A stretch of 64,000 nt of DNA, from assembly GCA_021292165.1 (NCBI GenBank), contig CM037881.1:1736001-1800000 (forward strand), read 5' to 3'. The notes under the pieces are model-generated. The model worked only from the letters and a program-made list of their open reading frames with translations, was not told the DNA's origin and ran no database searches. This document shows, one piece after another, positions 21,272 through 32,691 of the stretch (within the stretch, counting starts at the first letter, position 1; the number at the start of each line of letters is the position of its first letter). The translations under genes and the position numbers were made by a program. This DNA comes from Shinisaurus crocodilurus (taxonomy: Eukaryota; Chordata; Lepidosauria; Squamata; Shinisauridae).

Positions 21272-22605
21272 CATAGAATCATAGAATCATAGAAAAGTAG
21301 AGTTGGAAGGGGCCTACAAGGCCATCGAGTCCAACCCCCTGCTCAATGCAGGAATACAGGTCAAAGCATCTCTGACAGATGTCTGTCCAGCCGCACCTTG
21401 AATGCCTCCAGACTGGGAGAGCCCACCACCTCCCTAGGTAGTTGATTCCATTGTCTTATTGCTCTGACAGTCAGGAAATTTTTCCTGATGTTTAGGTGGA
21501 ATCTAGGTTCCTGTAACTTGAGCCCATTATTCCGTGTCCTGCAAACTGGAATGAACGAGAAGAGATCTTTGCCCTCCTCTGTGTGACATCCCTTCAAATA
21601 CTGGAAGAGTGCGATCATATCTCCCCTCATCTCCTCTTCTGAAGGCTAAACATGCCCAGTTCTTTCAGTCTCTCCTCATAGGGCCTTGTTTCCAGTCCCT
21701 TTATCATCCTTGTTGCCCTCCTCTGAACCCTCTCCAGTTTGTCTATGTCCTTGTTAAAATGAGGTGCCCAGAACTGGACACAGTACTCAAGATGAGGCCT
21801 AACCAGTGCCGAGTAAAGGGGAATTATCACTTCCCGCGATTTGGAAGCTATACTTCTATTAATACAGCCCAAAATTGCATTTGCCTTCTTTGCAGCCACG
21901 TCGCATTGCTGGCTCATATTCAGTTTGTGATCTACCACAATTCCAAGATCCTTCTCACTTGTAGTATTGTTGAGCCAAGTGTCCCCCATTCTGTAACTCT
22001 GCATTTGGTTTCCTCTCCCTAGGTGCAGCACTTGGCATTTATCCCTGTTAAATTTCATTCTGTTGTTTTCGGCCCAGCGCTCCAGCCTATCGAGGTCACT
22101 TTGAATTTTGTTTCTGTCTTCCAGAGTATTAGCTGTTCCACCCAACTTTGTGTCATCTGCAAATTTGATAAGCATTCCCTGTACCTCCTCATCCAAGTCA
22201 TTAATAAAAATGTTGAAGAGCACCGGGCCCAGGACCGAGCCCTGTGGTACCCCGCTCGGTACCTCTCCCCAGTTTGAGAAGGAACCATTGATAAGCACTC
22301 TTTGAGTCCGATTCTGTAGCCAATTGTGGATCCACCTACCTGATAGTTGTTCCATCTAGCCCACTCTTAGCTAGCTTACTAATCAGGATATCATGAGGCA
22401 CTTTGTCGAAAGCTTTGCTGAAGTCCAGGTATATAATGTCCACAGCATTCCCACAGTCCACAAGGGAGGTTACCCGATCAAAAAATGAGATCAGATTAGT
22501 CTGACAGGATTTGTTCTTGACAAATCCATGCTGGCTTCTAGTAATCACTGCATTGTTTTCAAGGTGCTTGCAGACTGACTTCTTTATAGACCTGTCCAGG
22601 GTGCT
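21272..22605 (-). pseudogene. CR1 LINE, longest copy
   Basis: Minus strand reads RT blocks [91 protein letters not shown] and on to the C-terminus [19 protein letters not shown]. The catalytic FADD box is intact, but the frame is interrupted at 21,627-21,630 and at 22,336-22,355. The 3' end carries the CATAGAATC octamers. 5'-truncated near 22,605. Confidence 0.93.
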
Positions 22606-22683
22606 CCAAAGTCAGAGCATCCTAAAGAATAAATCCTCAGCCGCAGTGGACACTCTGCTATCGTACAGACACAGAGCCGTTAC

Positions 22684-24095
22684 CTGACCGCGGGTGGGTC
22701 CGCACAACATGATAAGCCACCCTGTGGAGCAAGCAAGCTACGCAGTGTGGCTTATAAGCCACCCGACCCCGACGCACCCGACAGATGATCCGGCACATCG
22801 TGGCTAGCGGCCCCCCTCCCTCGGTCCTCCCGTGGGTATCCCAGGGGACAGCATGGGAGCACCAAGGTGTCTCCCACCTCTGGTCTGCGACAGAGAGCTG
22901 TTTCGGGCTTGCTGCAGCTTTTTTCCCCCGTTTAGCATTCTTTTGGGTGGTGGGAAAAATCATGAAAGCCAGCTGTCAAACCAGCTTTCGCCATTCCCCT
23001 TTTGACAGCTTTGAGCGGTCCCTTCGAAGTGCCCCAGCAGCGGCACCTTGGGAGGGCTCCCTCTTGCGGCTGCCCAGCAGTTTTTGTGTTTTTTGTTTTT
23101 TTAAATTACACACAAAGATGTGCACACACAAAAATTATTATTATTTTATCTCTTTATTTTGTGTGTGCACAAACTGCAATCCCCATGGCAAGAGTGGCAA
23201 AATACCCTTGCCGCTCTTGCCATGGGGCTCCCGGGTAAGCACCAGTGCGGTGCCAGTCACCCCCAGAGTGCCCAAGAGGCATTTGGGGGCAGCTGGCACT
23301 GGCTTCCCCGCTCCTTGCTACAGCCATTTTTCATTTTAACCTCCTTCTTTTTTTCTGTGCACAAAAAAACTTGTGCACAAAAAATTAATTTCCTTTTTCA
23401 AAAAAAATTCTAGCCACAGTTGCGCGACTGTGAGTGATTGCAGTTGCACGACTGTGGGGATGTGAAGCCTCAGCTGGGGCAATGCTGCCAAGGGGCACCA
23501 GGGACCCACCCTGAACACGGCCCCAGCCAAGGCTTCAAATCCATTTCTCTCCCACTTTGGTTCTTCTTGAGAGCTCGCAGAAGCCAAGCTGTCAAAAGGA
23601 AACCAAAGGCGCGAGGGATCTTTGGCTGAGATGGTGGTGTTTTGGGGGGGGATTTACACCCCCTTCTCAGCAAGATCCTCACCTTTTTTAATTTCCCACT
23701 TTAGTGCCCATAGAGGTGCACAGTTTGCACTTTGTCTGGAGCCTCCATGGGCTTGGGGAAAGTGAAAAAGTGCACTCCCCCCCCCCTTTTTAAAGGTTTG
23801 GGCAGTTAGCTGTCAAAACTGTGGGTCCCTTTAAAAAAAGGGGTTTTTAAAGTGGGAACTGGGGGTTCTGGACTAGGACATGCACAGAGGTATGTCCCAG
23901 CCCAAAACCACCCAGTCCAAAACCACCCCAAAACACCACCTTCTCAACCAAAGATCCCTCTCCACGTGCCTTTGGTTTCCTTTTGACAGCTCACCTTAAA
24001 AAAAATAATAATTTTTTTGCACACGACTTTGTGTGCAATATTTTTTTTTTAAATGGCTTATAAGGGGTTGTCGTGTCGTGCGAACCCAGTCAGCA
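22684..24095. mobile_element. Large non-autonomous DNA element (GGGTTCGCAC ends)
   Basis: Left end GGGTGGGTCCGCACAACATG and GGCTTATAAGCCACCC; right end GGCTTATAAGGGGTTG and GTGCGAACCCAGTC. These are inverted relative to each other. The 1.4-kb body carries TGTCAAA/TTTGACAGC boxes and CACACAAA stretches, and resembles parts of 53.7-55.8 kb. Superfamily not assigned; target duplication not resolved. Confidence 0.55.
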
Positions 24096-24600
24096 TCTAT
24101 GAGTGGATAGGGTGTCTGCCCTGCTCCCTTCTGTTAGCTCCTTCTAAATTCCTCAATGTAAACCTACCGTACTTCAAAATTGAACATGAGTTTGGCTCCC
24201 CTTCTTGGACCCAAGGCAGTCTGGACAGGCTTTGGGCCTGAGTGGAAGAAGGCCAGGGCAATTATTTTCCAACCTGAAGTCGCCCTCCCCAATCTGCTTT
24301 TTTTTTTTTTCATTTGTACAGGGAGAAAATATGTATGGAGAAAATATCTCCTCCCCCAGGTGAAAAAGCAGCTTTGCGGAGGCTGATTTTGAGCTGGAAA
24401 AGGACCAGAGGGGGAGAGTCCAGGGTGCTTCCGGATGACGGTTTCACCATGTAATTGCCCTGCCTCGTTCGCAGAATTTTACAAGCTGTCCTCCAGGCAT
24501 CGTCACCGTCCATTTGTAACCCTCCCGCATTTTCCCACCGTTTCTTCCATCTTTTTTTCTTTTTTTTTTTGCACCACAGAAAATACATGAAGATGAAATA

Positions 24601-24772
24601 CCGTATTTTTCCGTGTATAAGACGCCCCCCCCCGTGTATAAGACGCCCCCCACTGGGCAGTTTCGCAACCGCGCGGTTCTCTCCTCGGCTTACTTCCGTG
24701 TATAAGACGACCCTCAATTTTTAGTCTAACAATTTTAGGAAAAAGTATAGTCTTATACATGGAAAAATACTG
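24601..24772. mobile_element. TA-flanked MITE (GTGTATAAGACG type)
   Basis: Ends CCGTATTTTTCCGTGTATAA and TTATACATGGAAAAATACTG with TA on each side (24,599-24,600 and 24,773-24,774), so Tc1/mariner-like. Contains an internal tandem of GTGTATAAGACGCCCCCC. Confidence 0.78.
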
Positions 24773-25171
24773 TAGCTGGACGATGTCTTCCAAATGGCAG
24801 CGCTGGGAGCCCTTTGCCTGGAAGGAAGCACCCCTGGGGTCAGTGCTGCTGGTAGGCAGATGTCTGGGTTGCCTTTCGGTTAAAAGCGAGCAGCGGCTGG
24901 TTCTGCCGCTGCAGCGCATGAAGTGCAACACTGAGTGTGCGTCCAGCATTGCTCTCAGAGGAGCAGAAGGAGGACAGCAGGACTCCATCAGCACTGGCAA
25001 AGAACTGTCAAGAATTTGTGGATGATCATTTCTCAGGAGCATTCAGGTTTTGGGAAACTGAAGAAGTGGTGAGTCGTATTTCCATTGGCAGACTGGAGGA
25101 AGAAGCAATTTTCACTGACTTCGCCGTTTCCCTGAGCTTCTAAAAATCTGTTCCAGAGGTTGGGGGACCAG

Positions 25172-25750
25172 AGGTTGGAAACAAGGCCCTATGAGGAGAG
25201 ACTGAAAGAACTGGGCATGTTTAGCCTTCAGAAGAGGAGACTGAGGGGAGACATGATCGCACTCTTCCAGTACTTGAAGAGATGTCACACAGAGGGGGGG
25301 CAGGACCTCTTCTTGATCATCCCAGTTTGCAGGACAAGGAATAATGGGCTCAAGTTACAGGAACCCAGATTCCACCTAGACATCAGGAAAAATTTCCTGA
25401 CTGTCAGAGCAATAAGCAGGGCTTTTTTTCTGGTGGAACTCACCAGAACTGAGTTCCAGCACCTTTTCTTCTATTAATTGCATTACAATTTAATCGCCAT
25501 CTACTCCCGAGGAAATGTAATCCAAGAGTTCCGGTACCCTTTTCTCCAGAAAAAAAGCACTGGCAATAAGACAATGGAACCAGCTACCTGGGAGGTGGTG
25601 GGCTCTCCCAATCTGGAGGCATTCAAGGTGAAGCTGGACAGACATCTGTCAGGGATGCTTTGACCTGGATTCCCGCATTGGGCAGGGGGTTGGACTCGAT
25701 GGCCTTGTGGGCCCCTTCCAACTCTACTTTTCTATGATTCTATGATTCAG
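25172..25750 (+). mobile_element. CR1 LINE, 3' fragment 3, split by a MITE
   Basis: Reads [34 protein letters not shown] and [18 protein letters not shown], then the MITE, then [17 protein letters not shown] and the TTCTATGATTCTATGATTC end. Confidence 0.92.
25417..25562. mobile_element. hAT-type MITE (CAGGGCTTTTTTTCTGG ends)
   Basis: 146 bp, ends CAGGGCTTTTTTTCTGGTGG and CTCCAGAAAAAAAGCACTG. Perfect 8-bp duplication GCAATAAG (25,409-25,416 and 25,563-25,570) inside the CR1 coding sequence, so the boundaries are exact. Confidence 0.92.
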
Positions 25751-26328
25751 GAACAGAGTAGGAAGAGTCACGGAGGGGCTGCAGCCAGGAGGAGATCAGC
25801 CAAAAGTGCCTCTCTCCCTTCCCACCAGCTGGAGCACAACTCCATTCAGGGGGTGCTCCTGTTGGCAGGAGCAAACACTGGATTCAACCATAATTTTGTG
25901 GGAAATCTTCATCTTTACTAACTGTTTTCTGGTGCTAGAGAGTTACTGTTTAAAGATACTGCTTTGTGGAAGACTCTTACCGAGCAATCGTAAGGGTGGG
26001 GTCTTGGCGATGAAGCGGCATTTAAAAATGATTATTGTTTTCCCTCCAGTTGGAGGGGGAAATGCCTATCTTAGCCCAAGGCTGCCTGGGAACCTGACCC
26101 TGGGGGCTCACGGGGTTCTGGATCCAACTGATCCTACTTCTGCCTGCCACCGGTAGGAACACTGTCGTCGGTGGCAGCATGTTTATGCCTAGGGAGCCTT
26201 CCACGGGCACAACTGTGTGCGCTAAGCCACAGGAGAGTCAGATTTGTTTGTACCAAAACAAAACAGTGCCCTGCAGAAGACTGCCCAAAGTTTCACGTGA
26301 TGTGAAAGAGGGAATGAAGCCCTGTGCA

Positions 26329-27010
26329 CAGGGCCGGATTAAGATAGGGGCTATTGGAGCTGCAGCTCCAGGCCCCTACCCCAAAACAGGCCCACAATCA
26401 GGACCGGTGCAGGGCAGTTTGGCGCCCCAGGCGAAATAATATTTAGCGCCCCCCCCTCCAAAGCAGCCCTGCTCTGCAAAAAAAAAAAAACAACCCCCTG
26501 CGCCGCCACCACCAACCTACCCTCTCCCCGCCCTGGCGGCAGCTGCTGCTGCTGCCGCCGCCGCCACCACCAAGGAGGAGGAGGAAGTGACGCGACGGGC
26601 CCCCCGCGCTGTTTTTTGCCGGGGAAACCATGGCAACAGGGCTGTTTAAGCCCTGTTGCCCTGGTTCCTCCCGCCAAAACAACGCGGGCGGGGCTCCGGA
26701 AGCGACATGACACGGAGAAGGTAGGTGGCGGGGGGGGTCGGGGGGTGTGGTGATGGCGGCGGCAGCGGGAGGCGCAGCGGCAGCGAGCGGGAGGGCGGGG
26801 GGAGGCGCAGCGGCGAGCGGGATGGGAGGGTGCGGCGGCAGCGGCGGAGGGAGGGTGGGGAGGCGGAGGCCTGGCGGGGGCGGCGCGGCGGAGGCAGAGG
26901 CCTGGCGGGGGCGGCGCAGCGGCAGCGAAGAGGAGCGCAGCGCTTCTGCGCCCTCTTCAGCCGCGCGCCCTCCTCAGCACCAGGCCCATAATGCTCTTAA
27001 TCCGGCCCTG
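26329..27010. mobile_element. hAT element (CAGGGCCGGATTAAG) with a second hAT inside
   Basis: Ends CAGGGCCGGATTAAG and CTTAATCCGGCCCTG, perfect 8-bp duplication CCTGTGCA (26,321-26,328 and 27,011-27,018). From 26,399 a second element begins (CAGGACCGGTGCAGGGC, TTTGGCGCCCCAGGCG), related to those at 15.2, 49.7 and 58.4 kb, with a GC-rich core of GGC repeats. Its far end is not clear. Frames in the core are artefacts of composition. Confidence 0.82.
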
Positions 27011-27272
27011 CCTGTGCAGAGGCTTTACCAGTGAGATTAGCGGGCAGCCTTTCTGGAGTCAGGAGCCCAGGGTCCTCGGTTCCAGAGCGGTTCACATTGC
27101 TCTCTTGGGCGCTCCTCGGGCCCATCTCCTCACCCCATCCTTCTCTCACACGTGTCCTCCAGCAGTTGCCGCTGCCACGGACAGCAAAGTCGGGAAGGTG
27201 AAGGAAAGGAGCAACAACCTTCCCTCGGGATTTGTGACCTGGTGGTGCAACTTTGCATACAGAAACGTACTA

Positions 27273-27546
27273 GAGCCAGTGTGGCGTAGTGGTGAGAGTG
27301 CTGGACTGGGGACTCGGGAGATCCGGGTTCTAGTCCCCGCTCCGCCATGAAACTCACTGGGTGACTTTGGGCCCGTCACTGACTCTCAGCCTAACCTACC
27401 TCACAGGGTTGTTGTGAGGATAAAATGGGGAGGAGGAGGAGGAGGAGGAGGAGGAGGAGGAGGAGGAGGATTATGTAGGCTGCCTTGAGTTCCTTGCAGG
27501 AAAAAAGGTGGGGTATAAATATAATAAATAAATAAATAAAAATAAA
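27273..27546 (+). mobile_element. Sauria SINE, copy 2
   Basis: Head GAGCCAGTGTGGCGTAGTGG, body CACTGGGTGACTTTGGGCCC and CAGGGTTGTTGTGAGGAT, a (GGA)n expansion at about 27,428-27,470, tail GGGGTATAAATATAATAAA. It ends only about 40 bases from CASQ2 exon 9 on the downstream (donor) side. Confidence 0.92.
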
Positions 27547-27582
27547 TGATTAAGAAATGACAATAATCCTCTGGCTACTCAC

Positions 27583-27683
27583 CAGAGGAAAGTCATCTGG
27601 GTCAATCCAGACAATGCTCAAATCAGGATTGTCGGTGTTGTCTTTGGCAACCTGCTTGACAACCTCCAGGAATTCAAAGCCAT
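27583..27683 (-). CDS. CASQ2: CASQ2 exon 9
   Basis: 101 nt. Two bases complete the Asp280 codon, then [19 protein letters not shown] and [14 protein letters not shown]. Acceptor CTTTCAG, donor GTGAGT. Part of domain III. Asp307 and Pro308 (human numbering), both sites of human catecholaminergic tachycardia variants, are the conserved residues here. Confidence 0.96.
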
Positions 27684-27699
27684 CTGAAAGGAAATAATC

Positions 27700-28550
27700 A
27701 CTGTTTAAGTTCCTCTCGTGTGTACACAAAAGAAGAAGAATGCTCAGTTTCCATAGTCATCGGGATGAGCGTGGCGTGCCTCAACCAACCATGCCAGTGG
27801 AAGGAGCAGGGAATTTCACTGCACACTTTCTTAGAAGGTGGAAAGCTGGGGGATTCCTGCCACGTACAACTAGCTGCTGCGCCCTTTTTCACGGACTGAT
27901 TTTGAACCATCTGACTTAGCTGCAGATGCTGTTCTGCCCACTGAGGACTTCTCTGGTAACCCCGAGGGAGGAAAGCTTTTCTGAGGAAGAACCATGGCAG
28001 GCCAAATGCACCCAGGAGCTTTCTATTGTGTATCCTCAGTCTGGTGAAGAGGTTATCAAAATGTGTGCAAAGGTTTTAGCAACGGGGTACACTGCATTTG
28101 ACATGGGAGGGGGGGGGAAGGAAGGGGGATGGTTTCAGCTTCATTTCAAATTAGGCCAGACTAAATTGCGTCCATTGAAAAGACACGGGATGGTTCTAGG
28201 TCAGCCTGAAGAGAAGAGAAATGGCATCCTACCCCATTTCACTCCACTTCAAGCCCTAGGGATACAGATCAAAAAGGGTGGATTTGGGAGATGGTGAGAA
28301 AGGAAGGAGAAATGGCCTTGGATCACCATGTGGATGCGGGAGGAGAACAATGGGTTAAAGATGGCAAAAGAAGTTGAGAGGGGAGAAGGTTCAGGTGGAA
28401 AATTTAGGAAGTCTGTTTTAGACATGCTGATTCTCAGGTGTCTGTGAGACAGTCATTTATACAAATTTACTTATTTAAACTATATTCCACCTTCCCATCA
28501 CATGTAGTACTTATATTTAAAGTCCTCTTTCTTTCTCTCTACCCTCTATT
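27700..28550. other. Intron 8 sequence, nothing recognised
   Basis: Unique-looking intronic DNA of CASQ2 with a short G run near 28,110. No repeat or exon seen. Confidence 0.4.
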
Positions 28551-28551
28551 C

Positions 28552-28622
28552 CAGTGTTCTCCAACCTTGGGTCCCCAGATGTTTTTGGCCTACAACTCCC
28601 AGCATGCCCCAGCCAGCGTAGC
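28552..28622. mobile_element. Family P MITE, left half only
   Basis: Left arm CAGTGTTCTCCAACC to GCCAGCGTAGCC; the right arm is missing. It is followed by a short direct repeat of CCTAGGTAGGCTGCTTCTAA (about 28,623 and 28,649). Confidence 0.85.
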
Positions 28623-29611
28623 CTAGGTAGGCTGCTTCTAACCATGCCTAGGTAGGCTGCTTCTAACACCACCCATGGTTTTAGCTCAGGGAAAACCAGT
28701 TATTTGAGTTTGCAGCAGAAGAAGGCTGTGCACAAGGTGGATTGGCTGGTGCCTGTGATGTCACAGACCCACCTCCCCCCATCTCTCTGGAGCAGTTTTG
28801 CAACTGAAAAAAAGGTGGTGTTTTTTTGTTTAAAAGGCAATGAATTAACTTTTAATTGAATAAATGTCCACGCAGTACTTAAAAAAACTAAATACATGAA
28901 TAAATGAATGAAAGTAGGCAGCTCACCTGAACCCTGGGAGAGTATGTGGGGGGGGGGAGGTAAACAGTGTGACCAAGAAGACATGAAAGGCAAGAGGCAA
29001 AGTCTGTGATAGTTTTAAATTTACATCATCAGGCAATCACTCGTGACCGAGTAAGATTGTCTTCCAGGATAAAAATTTACAAAAAGGAAATTTTAAAAGG
29101 AGGAAATTCTAAAGAGAATTGTGTAGACTCCAGCGATGGGTCCGTAAGTGACTGTGGAGGCCAACTCTAGATCCACACAGCTTCCCACAGTGAGGACACA
29201 GGTTGCCAGATGGAAGACGGTCCTGTAAAGGATTCGTTTGACGTGCTTTTCACTTAGCACGTTTCTCCCTTTCACCTTGCACTCAGGCTTCTTCAAAGTC
29301 CATGGAACCTTTGTGAAAGGCCAACCTCCAGTTAGATCATTCATGGGCCAGAGCTTCCCAGTTTTCGATGTTTATATTGCATTTTTTTAGATTAGCCTTA
29401 AGGACATCTTTAAACCTCTTATACTGACCACCGATATTCCGCTTTCCACAGTCTCATGTAAAGGAAGGGTATGTTCGCAACTATTTTTTTCAAATGTTAT
29501 TCCTATTAACATCAGCAGTAAATTACTTCACATTTGTAAATTACTGCTGCCTCTGCTTTGTTCCTGGTACGAGAAGAAAAATATCACTGGCCAAGTATGA
29601 ATGGTATAGCA

Positions 29612-29671
29612 CAGTGTGTTCTACAACCTCTAGGCCAAAAACATCTGGGGACCCAAGGTTGGAGAACACTA
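29612..29671. mobile_element. Family P MITE, internally deleted
   Basis: Left tip CAGTGTGTTCTACAACC joins directly to the right arm TAGGCCAAAAACATCTGGGG and GGTTGGAGAACACT. Flanks do not match. Confidence 0.75.
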
Positions 29672-29911
29672 GCAGTAGGAGCACATCCAGCAGTCAACCA
29701 ATGGTTGAAGTACCACTGTGAATACCTACAAAATTTGATCCCTTCAGGGTGGCAGAGTGTTACTAGGCTCAGAGATGTGTAAGTAAATGTTTTTTATTAT
29801 GGGATCTGCTCCCACAGTTCAATCTTGGTTATGTACTGGCATAGAGGAAAGAATCCATTGTTATTTCCTTTTAGTTACGAGAGACAGAAAGGGCCTATAT
29901 GAGGCTCCTAC

Positions 29912-29966
29912 CAGGATCATCTTCTTCGGCAAATGCCACAATGTGAATTCCATCCAGGTCATCTTC
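29912..29966 (-). CDS. CASQ2: CASQ2 exon 8
   Basis: 55 nt encoding EDDLDGIHIVAFAEEDDP plus the first base of the next Asp codon. Acceptor CCCCACAG, donor GTAGGA (weaker than consensus at position 4). It belongs to domain III and follows exon 7 in phase 0. Confidence 0.95.
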
Positions 29967-30099
29967 CTGTGGGGCAAGAAAAATGTTACTGATGAGTCCA
30001 TCACATGAAGGAGAGGGTGCTGGACATAGGAAGATGGACCTGCTGAAGGGTAAAAAGCAGATGTCAGATTTGAAGGTGTTTCTATAAATCGAAGGAGGG

Positions 30100-30222
30100 C
30101 AACTTCTGGCCTTCTAGATGTTTTGGCCTACAACTCCCATCAGCCCTAGCCATCATAGCCAATGGTGAGGGATGATGGGAGTTGTAGGCCAAAACATCTA
30201 GAGCGCCACAAGTTGCTGAGCC
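30100..30222. mobile_element. Palindromic hAT-like MITE (TTTTGGCCTACAACTCCCATC type)
   Basis: Arms TCTAGATGTTTTGGCCTACA and GTAGGCCAAAACATCTAGA, centre CATCATAGCCAATGGTGAGG. Related to the 7.8 and 10.0 kb copies. Confidence 0.7.
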
Positions 30223-30332
30223 CTGCTATAAATTCGTGGGAAGATGGAAATGAGGAGAATCAGCTTGTGAAGATATGGGGAATGCCAGTGGAGGTGTGGG
30301 AATAAATGAGAGGTCACAAGGTGGCACTACAC

Positions 30333-30440
30333 CAGTGTTCTCCAACCTTGGGTCCCCAGATGTTTTTGGCCTACAACTCCCAGCATGCCCCAGCCAGCTA
30401 AGGCCAAAAACATCTGGGGACCCAAGGTTGGAGAACACTG
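30333..30440. mobile_element. Family P MITE
   Basis: Shortened centre. Perfect 8-bp duplication CACTACAC (30,325-30,332 and 30,441-30,448) with central TA. Confidence 0.9.
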
Positions 30441-30589
30441 CACTACACTGTGAAGCAGTCTAAGTGCCTTGCCTCAATGTACTGCTTCCACATTTTGTAC
30501 TCAAGGGTCCTAGCAATAGAATTTTGTCCTTGATTGGATTCAACCCTGAGTTTGCTTGTTTGGTTTTGTTGGGGATTGCCAAAGGTTTG

Positions 30590-32670
30590 TACCCCACCTT
30601 TCTACCAAGGAAAATGGCTCACAATCATAAATCAAGCTTGATTAAAACAAATGCATTAAAATACAATTTAAAAACACAACAATAACAGAATAAAAGCAGC
30701 ATCCAACCCCAACGGGACCCACTTGCATGCCAAAGGCCTGCTTGAATAAAAAGGACACCAGAGGGGGAGAGCAGACCTCGCCTCCCTCGACAGGACAGGG
30801 AGTTCCAGAGTCCAGAAGCAGCCACCGGGAAGGCCCCCTTTCACATCCCCATCAAATGTGCCACTGAAGGCAGGGGTCCCGAAAGAAGGGCCTCCCCTGA
30901 CGATCTCCAGACCGAGGCAGACTCGTATGGGAGAAGCAGGCGGTCCTTCAAGGAGCCTGGTCACAAGCCACATAGATGTGTGTGAGGGATTGAGGCCTAC
31001 ACAGGCTTGAGTTTGTTGAAGCCTGAAGGCCCAAACACTTCCCTCGAGTAGTGAAGCCTGAAGGCCCAAACACTTGGATGGGAGGGGGAGTTTGAGAGTT
31101 TTAAGTTACCCAATAGAAGTTAAGAATCAGATCTCGAATTCAAGGTCACATGATTATAACCTTCCATTCCTGGGAAGGCTATATAGGTGGGGTGTGGTCA
31201 GCTAGCAGTCAGTGTGTGCTGAGAGAGAGCTAGAAGCAGAAGCGGTGAAACAGCAGAGAGAAGCAGAGAGAGAGAAAGAGAAACTGGCTGCATAGGAAAT
31301 AGGTAGTCTGAAGTTTAACTAGAGAACACTGGATTGTTTGTTTGTTTGTTTTATTTTATCATACTTGCTTTTGGATTATAACCACTCTATTAAGTAAAAA
31401 CCCTAATATTAATAGTAAAGTGTTGTTGTTTACCCTGGAGTTTGGAGTGACTTATTCACCACGTCTCCAGCCTACACCCACGTTACTGGAAGCAGGCAAA
31501 GGACTTGATAACCTAGAGAGGGAGAGGCTTTGGGAAGAGGCAGAGATCTCCCAAAGGCAGATCAAGGGGTCCCTGCAGTAGCGGAACCTTGACAACGTGC
31601 TTTATAGGTCATAAGCGGCACTTTGAATTCTGCCTGCTGGAAGCAGACCAGCAGCCAGTGAAGCTGCTGTAACAAGGGAGTCACGTGCTCCCTGTAACCA
31701 GCACGGGTCAACAGCCTGGCTGCAGCAGTCTGGACCAGCAGAAGTTTCTCAACGGTTTTCAAAGGCAGCCCCACGAAGGGCGTGTTACAGTAGTCCAAAC
31801 AGGATGTAACTAAGGCATGTGTGACTGTGGCCATGTTCAGATATCCGTAGGAATGGGCACAGTTGGTGCACTAGCCTCACCTGTGCAAATGCACCCCCAC
31901 GACCTGGGCATCCAGGTTCACGGCCAAGCCCAGGTGTACACCCAAAGTGCGAGCCTGAGCCTTCGGGGGGAGTGTAACCCCAATCCAGCACATCCTGATC
32001 CCTGTTCTCTGATCTGCCTTTTTGACTAACCAGGAGCACCTTTGTCTTGTCCAGACTAAACTTCAATGTGTTTGCCCCCCATCCAGTCCGTTACCAACAT
32101 CAGACGTCTGTTTAGAACTAGAACAGCTTCCTTGGATTTGGATGGAAAGGAGAGAGACGCATCCTCCTCCTGTGCCTGCTTGTCTGCTGTGCACAAGGAA
32201 GCCAGAAACGTCGCGTCTTTGTCCCTCGCCCGTGACTGCCTGGCCCTCACTGGGGCACAGCCACAGTCTTACTGAAGCTGCAGCTGGTAGTTGAATGGGC
32301 TGGCCCGCAGGCTCCCCAATTCCCTGGGGTTGGGGAGGAATGAAGAGCCTCTTCTCCAAACTGTCAACTACAAGAGCCAAAGTAGTTTCACAAAGACCTC
32401 GATCTGCCTTTCAACTAACCAGAGCACCTTTGTCTTGTCTGGATGAAGCTTCAATTTGTTTGCCCTCATCCAGTCCATTACTGACATCAGACACCGATTT
32501 AGAACTAGAGTCGCTTTCTTGGATTTGGATGGAAAGGATACCGGCACCGAATCCCAAAACTCTGGACAACTTCTCCCAGCCGTTTCATGGATGTGAATGT
32601 GTGAGGGGTTTCTGTGAAGAGGGTTCCTGACCTGTCCTTCCACAGAAGTCTGATGGTGTAACATCCCAAG
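30590..32670 (-). pseudogene. L2 LINE, split by a solo LTR
   Basis: Antisense L2. The 3' part (30,590-30,975) carries the A-rich tail and CCGGGAAGGCCCCCTTT. After the LTR the RT C-terminus resumes: ATVTHALVTSCLDYCNTPFV (31,830 down), RLVHQLCPFL, then two copies of the block that reads MSVMDWMRANKLKLHPDK (32,470 region) and a diverged MLVTDWMGGKH (32,090 region). These two blocks are an internal direct repeat of about 140 bases, roughly 390 bases apart. Confidence 0.82.
30981..31594. mobile_element. Solo LTR
   Basis: 614 bp, starts TGTGAGGG and ends CTTGACA, with near-matching 5-bp flanks ATGTG and ACGTG. A TATA box (CTATATAGG near 31,179) lies about mid-way, followed by purine-rich leader-like sequence; an internal direct repeat of GAAGCCTGAAGGCCCAAACA occurs near 31,018 and 31,052. 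L2 sequence resumes cleanly on both sides (CACAAGCCACAT and GTGCTTTATAGG). Gypsy or endogenous retrovirus origin cannot be separated from the LTR alone. Confidence 0.75.
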
Positions 32671-32691
32671 GACTAGAGAGAGATTCTAGGG

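Noticed and set aside
26443..27034. Gly/Arg-rich frames on both strands
   Set aside because: Same reason: GGC/GGA triplet runs inside nested hAT elements.
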